DNA from: DAOTVY01 sp041082245
GTDB lineage: Bacteria > Chloroflexota > Chloroflexia > DTKN01
Direction of reading: 5' to 3'
Assembly (NCBI GenBank): GCA_041082245.1
Contig: JBDOIE010000082.1
Span: 1 to 14,866 of the forward strand
Length of the DNA: 14,866 nucleotides
This document shows, one piece after another, positions 6,762 through 12,795 of the stretch (positions are counted from its first letter, which is position 1; every line of letters starts with the position of its first letter). The position numbers were made by a program, and so were the translations under genes. The notes beneath the pieces were generated by a model. That model did not search any database. It saw nothing but the letters and a program-made list of their open reading frames with translations, and was not told the origin of the DNA.

Positions 6762-7871
6762 CTAAGCTAGGGACCGATAGGGGGTCCGGGTGATCGTATG
6801 CACCATGGCCCAGAAGTTCTCCAGAGGCGTATCCAGCTGGACGTGGTGCGTTGGCCCCAGGATCAGGCCTCCACCCCTGCCCAGGGTGCGCAGGCGCGCA
6901 AGCACCTCGGCTTCGACCTCGTCCGGCGTGCCGAAGGGGAGAGTGTATTGCTCGTCCAGCGAGCCCCAGAAGCAGAGCCGATCCCCGAATTCCCTTTTCA
7001 GCTGTTCGGGGTCCATACAGCGTGGCTGCACCGGGTTCAGCACGTCCAGGCCGATCTCGATAAGGTCGGGGATGATCGGGTAGATGTAGCCGTCCGAGTG
7101 GTACGCAATCTTGATTTCCGGTCGGATCGCCTTCAGGGTGGCGATGAAGGTGGCCATACGAGGCTTGAGGAACCGGCGCCACATCCGGGGGGAGATCAGC
7201 ATACGGTCCTGTGCGCCCACGTCGTCGCCGATCCAGATCATGTCGACACCCAGCTCGACGAGCCTCCGGGCGGCAGTGAGATGGAAGCGGAACGGGATGT
7301 CGAGGATGTACTCCGCACGGTCCGGATCTTCGACAAAGTCCATAAGCAGCCGCTCATAGCCGCGAAGCGCCCAAGCGGTCTCGAAGATCGTGGTCACCGT
7401 GACCCCGACGATCCAGTACTCGTCCTTGAATTCCCGCACGACCCGGGCTGCCTCTTCATAGAGCTCGGGCCGGTTGGGGTCTGGGGCGCGGTAGGAGACG
7501 ATGGCGGAATCATCGGCAAGCGGGTGGTGCACCATTTCCGTGTAGTGCCCGACCCCGAAGCGTGTCCGGTAGGGGACGTTCCGCCAGCCGACACCCCACT
7601 CGTCCGTATAGGAGATCCCGTCCTGGCTGTAGCGCTCGGTGGCGTAGTAGGAGTTCGCCCAACCGACGGAAGTCAGGAGCATATCCTCGTCGAGGATGCG
7701 TTCCAGGATGTAAGTGTTTCCCCCGCCGTGCGGGTTATAGAGCTCCTCGTCGCGGATGCCCAGCTGCTGCCGCAGGCGGGCCGCGAACTCGGGGGTGAAG
7801 CTGATCTGCATCGGGCAGCGATCCGGTTCCTCGTGATGGAGGGCCAGCCAGACGCGCTCGCGATGTTTCAC
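6762..7871 (-). CDS. Uroporphyrinogen decarboxylase-like protein 3
   Basis: A 369-residue UROD-superfamily protein, first of the three enzymes after the transporter genes. Visible are MKHRERVWLALHHEEPDRCP (1-20), DEWGVGW (90-96), FETAWALRGYERLLMDFVED (163-182), IGDDVGAQDRMLISPRMW (214-231), AYHSDGYIYPIIPDLIEIGL (256-275) and LNPVQPRCMDPEQL (278-291). The likely metal site is His258-Ser-Asp260 with His342 (GPTHHV) late in the barrel, the same His/Asp/His form as protein 2 and unlike the HSC of protein 1. The start is GTG 7871, preceded by GGGGAGG; the permease stop lies 30 bases upstream. It is probably co-transcribed with the transporter. A role in processing the imported compound, perhaps removal of a methyl or carboxyl group, is inferred from family and context only. 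Confidence 0.85.
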   Translation of the reverse strand: MKHRERVWLALHHEEPDRCPMQISFTPEFAARLRQQLGIRDEELYNPHGGGNTYILERILDEDMLLTSVGWANSYYATERYSQDGISYTDEWGVGWRNVPYRTRFGVGHYTEMVHHPLADDSAIVSYRAPDPNRPELYEEAARVVREFKDEYWIVGVTVTTIFETAWALRGYERLLMDFVEDPDRAEYILDIPFRFHLTAARRLVELGVDMIWIGDDVGAQDRMLISPRMWRRFLKPRMATFIATLKAIRPEIKIAYHSDGYIYPIIPDLIEIGLDVLNPVQPRCMDPEQLKREFGDRLCFWGSLDEQYTLPFGTPDEVEAEVLARLRTLGRGGGLILGPTHHVQLDTPLENFWAMVHTITRTPYRSLA

Positions 7872-7901
7872 CGGCGCCTCCCCGGGTGCAGGGTTTCGGC
7901 C

Positions 7902-8960
7902 TTAGCGGGCCAGGCGGCGGCTCAGGATCGCGTGCATCGCGACCGAGACAGTGATGATAAAGCCGTAGATCAGCTTGGTCCAGAAGCCGGTGAGCCCCAT
8001 CGCCACCAGGCCCGGTTCGATGATCGCGATGATGAAGCACCCGATGAACGTCCCATAGATCGTCCCCTGGCCACCGAAGACCGAGGTGCCGCCGAGGAAG
8101 ACGGAGGCCAGGGTGCGCATGAGGTATCCCTCGCCCAGCGTGACCCAGAAGTACGAGACCTCGAGGCTGGCCAGGACACCGGCGAACGCAGCGGCCAGGC
8201 CCACGATCGCAAAGACCATCATGCGGACGCGGTCGACGTTGATACCCATCAGCCGGGCGCTCTCGCGGTTATCGCCGATGAGGTACACGTGGGCGCCGAA
8301 GCGGTGCCGGTTCAGGAAGACCCACACGACGATCGCGACCACGATCATCCAGAGCATCTGGGCCGGAACGTATCCGCCTACGCGGCCGACACACAGTTGC
8401 TGCAGCAGGGTAGGCTTTACCGAGACGAGGGAGGCCGGCTGGCCCTGGGTGATCACGTCGACGACGCCGCGCCAGAAGAACTGGGTGCCGATGGTCGCAA
8501 CCAGCGAAGGGAGCCCCAGGCGCACCACGATCGTGCCGTTTAGCAGGCCTGCGAGAAAACCGGACACGAGACAGGCGAGGAACGCCAGCCAGGGATTGTT
8601 GGTGGCCTGCAGCACGTGGACAAAGACCACCATGCCAAAGCCCATGATGGAGGGAAAGGAAAGGTCCATCTCGCCCGCGATGACGACCATCGTGAGCGGA
8701 AGCGCCATGATGGCGAAGAAGGGCACGGTGGACATCAGCGCGGCGTAGATGTTCTTGCTGAAAAAGGTATCCGGCGCCCGAAGCAGGAACATGCCCCAGA
8801 GCAGCAGCAAGACGCAGGTGATGCCGATCTGAAGGGCGTTCCGCCGTATCCACCGGGTGAACCCCCCGGCCTGGGGCGCAGCACGGCGGGCAACCGCGGC
8901 TGGCACCTCCGCATGGGCATTCCCTCCAACGGTGGCAGGGTTTCGCTTCTCCGTGGTCAT
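7902..8960 (-). CDS. Sugar ABC transporter permease (RbsC-like)
   Basis: A 352-residue inner-membrane permease of the BPD_transp_2 (CUT2) family. After a hydrophilic N-terminus of about 40 residues it has repeated hydrophobic segments (for example about 44-63, 80-100 and 330-346). Family features are PLTMVVIAGEMDLSFPSIMG (compare RbsC TLVIITGGIDLSVGS), LPSLVATIGT, YLIGDNRESARLMGINVDRV and FLGGTSVFGGQGTIYGTFIG. It would form the membrane channel, taking substrate from the lipoprotein at 9965-10999 and powered by the ATPase at 8971-9786. ATG 8960 follows the ATPase stop by 10 bases, and its ribosome binding site (TAAGGAG) contains that stop codon, indicating translational coupling. CUT2 systems usually carry monosaccharides such as ribose, xylose, galactose or fructose; the actual substrate is not visible. 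Confidence 0.94.
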   Translation of the reverse strand: MTTEKRNPATVGGNAHAEVPAAVARRAAPQAGGFTRWIRRNALQIGITCVLLLLWGMFLLRAPDTFFSKNIYAALMSTVPFFAIMALPLTMVVIAGEMDLSFPSIMGFGMVVFVHVLQATNNPWLAFLACLVSGFLAGLLNGTIVVRLGLPSLVATIGTQFFWRGVVDVITQGQPASLVSVKPTLLQQLCVGRVGGYVPAQMLWMIVVAIVVWVFLNRHRFGAHVYLIGDNRESARLMGINVDRVRMMVFAIVGLAAAFAGVLASLEVSYFWVTLGEGYLMRTLASVFLGGTSVFGGQGTIYGTFIGCFIIAIIEPGLVAMGLTGFWTKLIYGFIITVSVAMHAILSRRLAR

Positions 8961-8970
8961 CGGTGGCTCC

Positions 8971-9786
8971 TTACGGTGTTTCCGTACTTACCGGGGTAGA
9001 GGGAAGGCATTCCGTGTTGTTTTCGGTGAGCCTGCCCGTCTGGGCCACCCGGTACATCATATCCATCAGTTGCTCGAGGGTGATGTCTTTGGTCAGGAAC
9101 TCGCCCGCGACCGCGCCGCGGTCCAGGACGACCACCCGGTCGGCAACCGAGTACACGTGGAAGACGTTATGATCGATAAAGATGCACGACTTCCCGGCCT
9201 GTTTGATTCCCCGCACAAAATCGAGGAGTTTCCGGGTTTCCGAAAGCGAAAGGCCCATGGTGGGCTCGTCGAGGATGATCAGCTCGGCCTCGAAGTAGAG
9301 CGCACGGACGATCGCCACCCCCTGTTTCTCGCCGCCGGAAAAAGTCCCCACGACGGAGTCGGGTGCCACCGCAGCCGAAGTAAAGCCCATCGAGCCGAGC
9401 ATGAGTTTCTCGGTCTCCTGCCGCATTTTGGCAACGTCGAGGAAGCCGGCAAATGTGGTGATCTCGCGTCCCATAAAGATGTTGCGCCACAGGCTCTGCA
9501 GGTTGGCCAGTGCGCGCTCCTGATAGACGGTTTCGATCCCCAGCCGGCGTGCCTCCGAGACTGTAAGGTGCTCGATCTTGCGGCCGTTGAAGTAGATCTC
9601 GCCGCTATCCGGGTGGTGGTAGCCCGTGACGATCTTGATCAGGGTGGATTTCCCGGCCCCGTTGTCGCCGAGCAGACCCACGACCTCGTTGTGTCGCACG
9701 CAAAAGTTGACGTTACGAAGTGCCTGCACTTCTCCAAACCGCTTAGAGATGTTCCGCATCTCGAGCAGGTATTCCATCCCGGCCAT
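8971..9786 (-). CDS. Sugar ABC transporter ATP-binding protein
   Basis: A 271-residue single-domain ATPase of the CUT2 sugar family. Walker A is GDNGAGKST (40-48), the Q-loop lies around TVYQERALANLQSLWRNIFM (86-105), the signature is SGGEKQG (150-156), Walker B is LIILDEPTMGLS (169-180) and the H-loop histidine is His206 (IFIDHN). Most CUT2 ATPases (RbsA, MglA, XylG) are double-domain proteins of about 500 residues; this is a half-size, FrcA-like form that should work as a homodimer. The C-terminal tail (about 250-271) is rich in Thr, Ser and Pro. Start ATG 9786 is uncertain: ATG 9777, three residues in, has AGGGGG at better spacing. It sits 178 bases after the substrate-binding protein gene, behind a long hairpin. 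Confidence 0.93.
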   Translation of the reverse strand: MAGMEYLLEMRNISKRFGEVQALRNVNFCVRHNEVVGLLGDNGAGKSTLIKIVTGYHHPDSGEIYFNGRKIEHLTVSEARRLGIETVYQERALANLQSLWRNIFMGREITTFAGFLDVAKMRQETEKLMLGSMGFTSAAVAPDSVVGTFSGGEKQGVAIVRALYFEAELIILDEPTMGLSLSETRKLLDFVRGIKQAGKSCIFIDHNVFHVYSVADRVVVLDRGAVAGEFLTKDITLEQLMDMMYRVAQTGRLTENNTECLPSTPVSTETP

Positions 9787-9852
9787 CCCCCTGGCGCACT
9801 CCGCACTTGCGAAGCCCGCCTACAACCGAGGAACCATTCCTCCGTAAATCAG

Positions 9853-9923
9853 GGGGCAAACGACGCCAGGTCATTTCTCCTCAACGGGCCGGGCTCCCCG
9901 GCGGGCCTGGCGCCGTTTGCCCC
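9853..9923 (-). repeat. Long intercistronic hairpin between binding protein and ATPase genes
   Basis: GGGGCAAACGACGCCAGG at 9853-9870 is inverted-complementary to 9906-9923 with 17 of 18 matches. Nested inside is a perfect 6-bp stem, GCCGGG (9888-9893) and CCCGGC (9897-9902), with a 3-base loop. No T-run follows on the minus strand, so it is not a standard terminator. It begins about 40 bases after the binding-protein stop codon. Its likely role, by analogy with malE-malF, is to shield the upstream mRNA from 3' decay so the binding protein is made in excess over the ATPase and permease. It could also be a copy of a dispersed palindromic repeat. Confidence 0.75.
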
Positions 9924-9964
9924 AGCGTCCCACAAGCCGTCCAGCAGCGCCGGACGGATCAGGC

Positions 9965-10999
9965 TCAGCGGATCTGCTTCTCCACGAGCGGCGCGAGCAT
10001 CTCGATGTTGCTCTTGTCGGCGAAGCCGGAGCCGGTATCGATGTGCAGCCCGGAGAAGCCGTACTTCTTGGTCAGGCAGATCTGCACGATCGGCAGGTAG
10101 CCCTGCAGCCACGGCTGCTGGTCGAGCACGAGGTCCGTCCAGCCACCGCGGATCGCGGCCAGGGTTGCGGAGGAGAGGTCGAACCCGATGGCGTAGATAT
10201 CATCGGGTCCCTTGCCGGCCGCCTTGAGGTAAGTCTCCATGGTGGACGTCAGTCCGCCGTGGTCCGTGCAGACGACCTTGACATCCGGGTGGGCCGAAAC
10301 GTACCCGGTAAAGACCGGCGTACCGTTCGTCGGGTCGGCGTTCGTGGCCGGGTCGATCTCGATATAGTCGACCACGAGGCCGGCCTCCTTCAGCGCATCG
10401 ATCACGCCCTGGGTGCGCAGGCCGCGGGTCGGCTGCGAGAGGAGACCCCAGACCATCGCCCGATCTCCGGGCTTCAGGTTGCCCCGCTTAACGGCCTCCT
10501 GGCCGAGCAGGTAACCCGACTGGTACAGTTCCTGACCGACGTAGCCGAAGCCGTTGGCCTTGTACTTGGCCTCGAGTTTCGGCAGGGTAGTGTTCTGGCT
10601 GGTGACGATGATCCCCTTGCTTTCGGCCTCGTCCACGCATGCGGAGAGGGCCTCGTCACCCGGGTGTCCCATGATGGCGATGCCGTCCGGATTGGTAGCG
10701 ATGGCCTCCTTGCACTGGCGGACCATCTTTTCCGGATCCCAGTCCGAGAAGACATATTCGACCTGTGCCCCGAGGTCTGAAGCGGCAGCGACCGCGCCGT
10801 TGTACACCACGGTGGCGAACGGTCAACCTGGCGGTCCACCAGGGAAGAAGACGATCCTCACCCCGTCACAGAGCCGGCCGGCCGCCGGTGCGGGGGTGGC
10901 ACCGCCGGGGGCGGGTGTCTGCGTGGGTCCGCAGGCCATCAGGATGAGCGGCAGCATCACGGCGATGCTAGCCAGGAGAGCGAATTTTCTGGCGTTCAT
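9965..10999 (-). CDS. Sugar ABC substrate-binding lipoprotein, interrupted by an in-frame TGA
   Basis: A periplasmic-binding-protein type 1 (RbsB-like) sugar receptor. ATG 10999 has AAGGAGG (11006-11012) 6 bases upstream. Residues 1-23 are a lipoprotein signal (MNARKF, hydrophobic core, lipobox LMAC with Cys23), then a Pro/Ala/Thr/Gly linker to about 41. The mature domain starts VRIVFFPGGPPG at 47-58. Codon 59 is TGA (10823-10825), and the same frame resumes at once with PFATVVYNGAVAAASDLG and stays open to the final stop: MGHPGDEALSACVDEA, VTSQNTTLP, VWGLLSQPTRGLRTQGVIDA, CTDHGGLTSTM, GFDLSSATLAAIRGGWTDL. There is no frameshift or other decay. A restart at GTG 10810 would lack the signal peptide and has no ribosome binding site. 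It is either a one-base nonsense mutation, a sequence error, or a recoded codon. Family certain; function intact only if the TGA is read through or is an error. Confidence 0.85.
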
Positions 11000-11005
11000 T
11001 CGAAT

Positions 11006-11012
11006 CCTCCTT
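11006..11012 (-). promoter_or_regulatory. Ribosome binding site fixing the true start of the binding protein
   Basis: AAGGAGG on the minus strand sits 6 bases before ATG 10999, directly ahead of the lipoprotein signal. It shows that the gene begins upstream of the in-frame TGA. Confidence 0.85.
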
Positions 11013-11033
11013 GCTTGCGGCAGGTATACGGGC

Positions 11034-11075
11034 CTACCGAGGCAGAAGGGAACCCGGGTTTCCTTCCCTGCACAT
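11034..11075 (-). other. Possible 13-codon leader ORF behind an extended Shine-Dalgarno
   Basis: Minus-strand AAAGGAGGTGAT at 11074-11085 matches the full complement of the 16S rRNA 3' tail and overlaps the lacI stop codon. An ATG at 11075 follows with very short spacing and opens 13 codons ending in TAG at 11034-11036. It could be a leader peptide that couples lacI to the binding-protein gene, or a strong ribosome-loading site without a product. Low confidence as a gene. Confidence 0.2.
11045..11066. promoter_or_regulatory. 22-bp palindrome upstream of the binding protein gene
   Basis: GAAGGGAACCC at 11045-11055 faces GGGTTTCCTTC at 11056-11066 with 10 of 11 matched pairs and no spacer, with a central CG as in LacI-family operators. 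It lies between lacI and the binding-protein gene. It may be an operator for an internal promoter (no convincing -35/-10 pair seen) or an mRNA hairpin. Confidence 0.4.
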
Positions 11076-11084
11076 CACCTCCTT

Positions 11085-12101
11085 TCAGCATCGTGGCGGG
11101 GCGCAGGAGCCCCGTTCTACCAGACGCGCCCGCAGCAACACCTGCTCGGGTGGCCGACTCGGGTTCCGGATCGTCTCCACGAGCAGCCGCACGGCGCGCC
11201 GTCCGCACTCCTCCATCGGCTGGTAGAGGGTGGTCAGAGGAGGATGGCAATAGGCAGCGAGCGGGATGTCGTCGAAGCCGATGACCGAGACGTCCTCCGG
11301 GACTTCCAGCCCGGCCTCCTGCAGGGCGCGGATCGCTCCGATCGCCATCCGGTCGTTTTGGGCAAAAATGGCGGTGAAGGTGCGATGGGCTTCCAGCAGG
11401 TGCTGTACGGCGCGATATCCCGACTCGGGTGACCAGTCCCCATCCACGATGAGCGCAGGGTCTATCCCCAGGCCGGCTTCAGCAAGGGCCTGCCGGTAAC
11501 CTGCCAACCGATCGATTGTGCACACTTCGCGCATGGGGCCCAGGATGGTCGCGATCGCCCGGTGTCCAAGTCCGATCAGGTAACGGGTCGCCTGGTATCC
11601 TCCGTCCAGATCGTCGCAGCGGACGCAGGACACCGCTTCCTCACGGGGCCGATCGTTCAGGTAGGCAACCGGGAGGCCGCGTTTCAGCAGCGGAAGGAAA
11701 AAGCGGTAGCGATCGTCGGCATGGGGGTTGATCACGATCAGCCCGTCGACGTGCCGGTTCAGCATCTCTTCCAGGAGCGGCTCGACGTCGTCGAGCGCGG
11801 GGGCACTCCCGGTGAGGACGAAATATCCCAGGCGGCGCGCTTCCGCCTGGGCGTTTTCGATCATACAGGCGAAGGTATAGTCTACAAGGTTGTGGGAGAT
11901 ACACCCGAGGAGGCACGTACGCCCGGTCGCCATACTGCGGGCCACCGCGCTTGGCCGGTACCCCAGCTCCTCGATCACCCCCAGCACACGGAGACGGGTC
12001 TGGGGGCTGACCTCGGGCTTGCCGTTGATTACCCGGGAGACCGTCTGCCGCGAAACGCCAGCCCGCACCGCCACATCACGGATCGTAGGGCGCGAGTGCA
12101 T
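11085..12101 (-). CDS. LacI family transcriptional repressor
   Basis: A 338-residue repressor. The N-terminal helix-turn-helix TIRDVAVRAGVSRQTVSRVI spans residues 6-25, followed by the hinge region ELGYRPSAVARSMATGRT (45-62) and a periplasmic-binding-like effector domain (about 63-330) with FDDIPLAAYCHPPLTTLYQP near the end. Such proteins bind a palindromic operator as dimers and release it on binding a sugar-type ligand. ATG 12101 has GAGAGG 7 bases upstream. It is the first gene of the minus-strand array and sits next to divergent promoters; a 28-bp palindrome lies over its own promoter start, so autoregulation is likely, together with control of the transporter and enzyme genes. The ligand is unknown but probably the transported compound or its phosphate. 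The C-terminus (SCAPPRC) has two cysteines, of no known meaning. Confidence 0.95.
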   Translation of the reverse strand: MHSRPTIRDVAVRAGVSRQTVSRVINGKPEVSPQTRLRVLGVIEELGYRPSAVARSMATGRTCLLGCISHNLVDYTFACMIENAQAEARRLGYFVLTGSAPALDDVEPLLEEMLNRHVDGLIVINPHADDRYRFFLPLLKRGLPVAYLNDRPREEAVSCVRCDDLDGGYQATRYLIGLGHRAIATILGPMREVCTIDRLAGYRQALAEAGLGIDPALIVDGDWSPESGYRAVQHLLEAHRTFTAIFAQNDRMAIGAIRALQEAGLEVPEDVSVIGFDDIPLAAYCHPPLTTLYQPMEECGRRAVRLLVETIRNPSRPPEQVLLRARLVERGSCAPPRC

Positions 12102-12121
12102 GCCGTGCCTCTCTATTTCCG

Positions 12122-12149
12122 ATGTGACCGGTCTCGTGACCGCTCACAT
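12122..12149. promoter_or_regulatory. Candidate LacI-type operator, 28-bp palindrome made of two tandem sites
   Basis: ATGTGACCGGTC (12122-12133) and GACCGCTCACAT (12138-12149) are inverted repeats with 11 of 12 matches around a 4-base centre. Inside are two copies of GTGACCGnTC, at 12124-12133 and 12136-12145, each close to the LacI-family pattern TGnnAnCGnTnnCA with one mismatch and 12 bp apart, about one helical turn. It overlaps the last bases of the lacI -10 box and covers the start of transcription, a repressing position. Confidence 0.65.
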
Positions 12150-12176
12150 TATAGTGGAACGGGGGGGCGATGTCAA
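12148..12176 (-). promoter_or_regulatory. Perfect-consensus sigma70-type promoter for lacI
   Basis: On the minus strand, TTGACA (12176-12171) and TATAAT (12153-12148) are separated by exactly 17 bases. Transcription would start near 12141, inside the candidate operator, about 40 bases ahead of lacI. Such a strong promoter fits one that must be held down by a repressor. Confidence 0.85.
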
Positions 12177-12181
12177 GGGGT

Positions 12182-12210
12182 TTGACAAACGACTTTTCCT
12201 GTGCTAAAGT
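12182..12210 (+). promoter_or_regulatory. Sigma70-type promoter for the ferredoxin/oxidoreductase operon
   Basis: TTGACA at 12182-12187 is a perfect -35 box; after 17 bases TAAAGT at 12205-12210 matches the -10 consensus at 4 of 6 positions. Transcription would start near 12217 and leave a leader of about 165 bases. The -35 boxes of the two divergent promoters are only 5 bp apart, so polymerases would bind back to back. Confidence 0.75.
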
Positions 12211-12223
12211 TTCGCTCGTCGAT

Positions 12224-12236
12224 GCGGTCACGGGAC
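12224..12236. promoter_or_regulatory. Possible second repressor half-site just downstream of the ferredoxin promoter
   Basis: GCGGTCACGGGAC repeats one arm of the main operator (GCGGTCACGAGAC on the minus strand) with one mismatch in 13 bases. It lies about 8-20 bases after the inferred transcription start, a site where the LacI protein could also block the divergent operon. Only one half is clear, so support is modest. Confidence 0.35.
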
Positions 12237-12283
12237 AAAGGGGTCGCGGATGACCAGACGTCGCTGCTTCGGGCCAGCCGGTT

Positions 12284-12313
12284 GCCGGAGGTGCCCCCTC
12301 TCCGGGGGCCGGC
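12284..12313 (+). promoter_or_regulatory. GC-rich leader hairpin upstream of the ferredoxin gene
   Basis: GCCGG (12284-12288) pairs with CCGGC (12309-12313), enclosing CCCCC (12294-12298) and GGGGG (12304-12308) around a 5-base loop. A T-rich stretch (TTTCTTGTT, 12318-12326) follows 4 bases later. It resembles a weak attenuator or part of a cis-regulatory leader in the 165-base untranslated region. I could not match it to a known riboswitch by eye. Confidence 0.45.
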
Positions 12314-12383
12314 GGCCTTTCTTGTTACCCCTGGTTCCCTGAGGATGGGCTCATCGAGCCCGCAAGCCCACGGGAGGAGGACC

Positions 12384-12770
12384 ATGCGACTCTACGCCGA
12401 CAGCTCCAAGTGCAGCGGCTGCAAGGCTTGCCTGTTGGCATGTGCCTTCAGCCACTTCCGCGAGAACAACATCCGCAAGGCTGCTTTGGCCATCGTTCCC
12501 CACTTTCCCAGTCCGGGGAAGTATGAGGTGCGGGTGTGCACCCAGTGCGGGGAGTGTGCCAAAGTCTGCCCGGTGGACGCCATTCCGCAGAACGACAAGG
12601 GGGCTTACTACATCGACCCCGAACTGTGCATCGCGTGCGATGCGTGCATCGACGCCTGCCCGGAGAAGGTCATCTTCAAGATCCCGGGCCGCGATCAGCC
12701 GTTCGAGTGCGACCTGTGCGGCGAATGCGTCAACTTCTGTGGGATGAACGTCCTCTCGATCGCGGAGTAG
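12384..12770 (+). CDS. Four-cluster [4Fe-4S] ferredoxin, partner of the aldehyde oxidoreductase
   Basis: A 128-residue polyferredoxin with sixteen cysteines in four CxxCxxCxxxC sets, at residues 10/13/16/20, 52/55/58/62, 82/85/88/92 and 109/112/115/119, so four [4Fe-4S] clusters. This is the layout of CooF/HycB-type electron carriers and of AorA, the polyferredoxin subunit of the Aromatoleum aldehyde oxidoreductase complex. It should take electrons from the tungsten enzyme encoded 25 bases downstream and pass them to a further acceptor. ATG 12384 follows GGAGGAGG (12373-12380). An earlier in-frame start at 12201 lies upstream of the inferred transcription start and would add leader sequence with no homology, so it is not used. 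No FAD/NADH subunit (AorC) lies in the window. Confidence 0.92.
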   Translation: MRLYADSSKCSGCKACLLACAFSHFRENNIRKAALAIVPHFPSPGKYEVRVCTQCGECAKVCPVDAIPQNDKGAYYIDPELCIACDACIDACPEKVIFKIPGRDQPFECDLCGECVNFCGMNVLSIAE

Positions 12771-12795
12771 GGACGAGCCAGACGGAGGAGCGACC

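Noticed and set aside
3371..7871. UROD-like genes as hemE of heme synthesis
   Set aside because: Three divergent paralogues in a sugar-transport operon, with MtaA-type HSC/HSD motifs and no other heme genes nearby.
6798..8543. 581-codon open frame on the plus strand
   Set aside because: It lies wholly antisense to a UROD-like gene and the RbsC-like permease, both with clear family motifs and ribosome sites. GC-rich DNA gives long mirror frames, and its translation has low complexity and no domain.
8857..10227. 456-codon open frame on the plus strand
   Set aside because: Antisense to the permease start, the whole ATPase and the end of the binding-protein gene; no ribosome site or recognisable domain.
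9965..10810. Binding protein starting at GTG 10810
   Set aside because: No ribosome site, no signal peptide, and the true N-terminus is encoded in the same frame upstream of the TGA.
10823..10825. TGA read as tryptophan by an alternative genetic code
   Set aside because: TGA is the terminal stop of several genes here (tmk, the kinase, lacI, two UROD-like genes), so it is a normal stop codon in this genome.
12211..12383. Molybdenum/tungsten cofactor riboswitch
   Set aside because: The leader is structured and the context fits, but I could not recognise the conserved core by eye, so it is not called.
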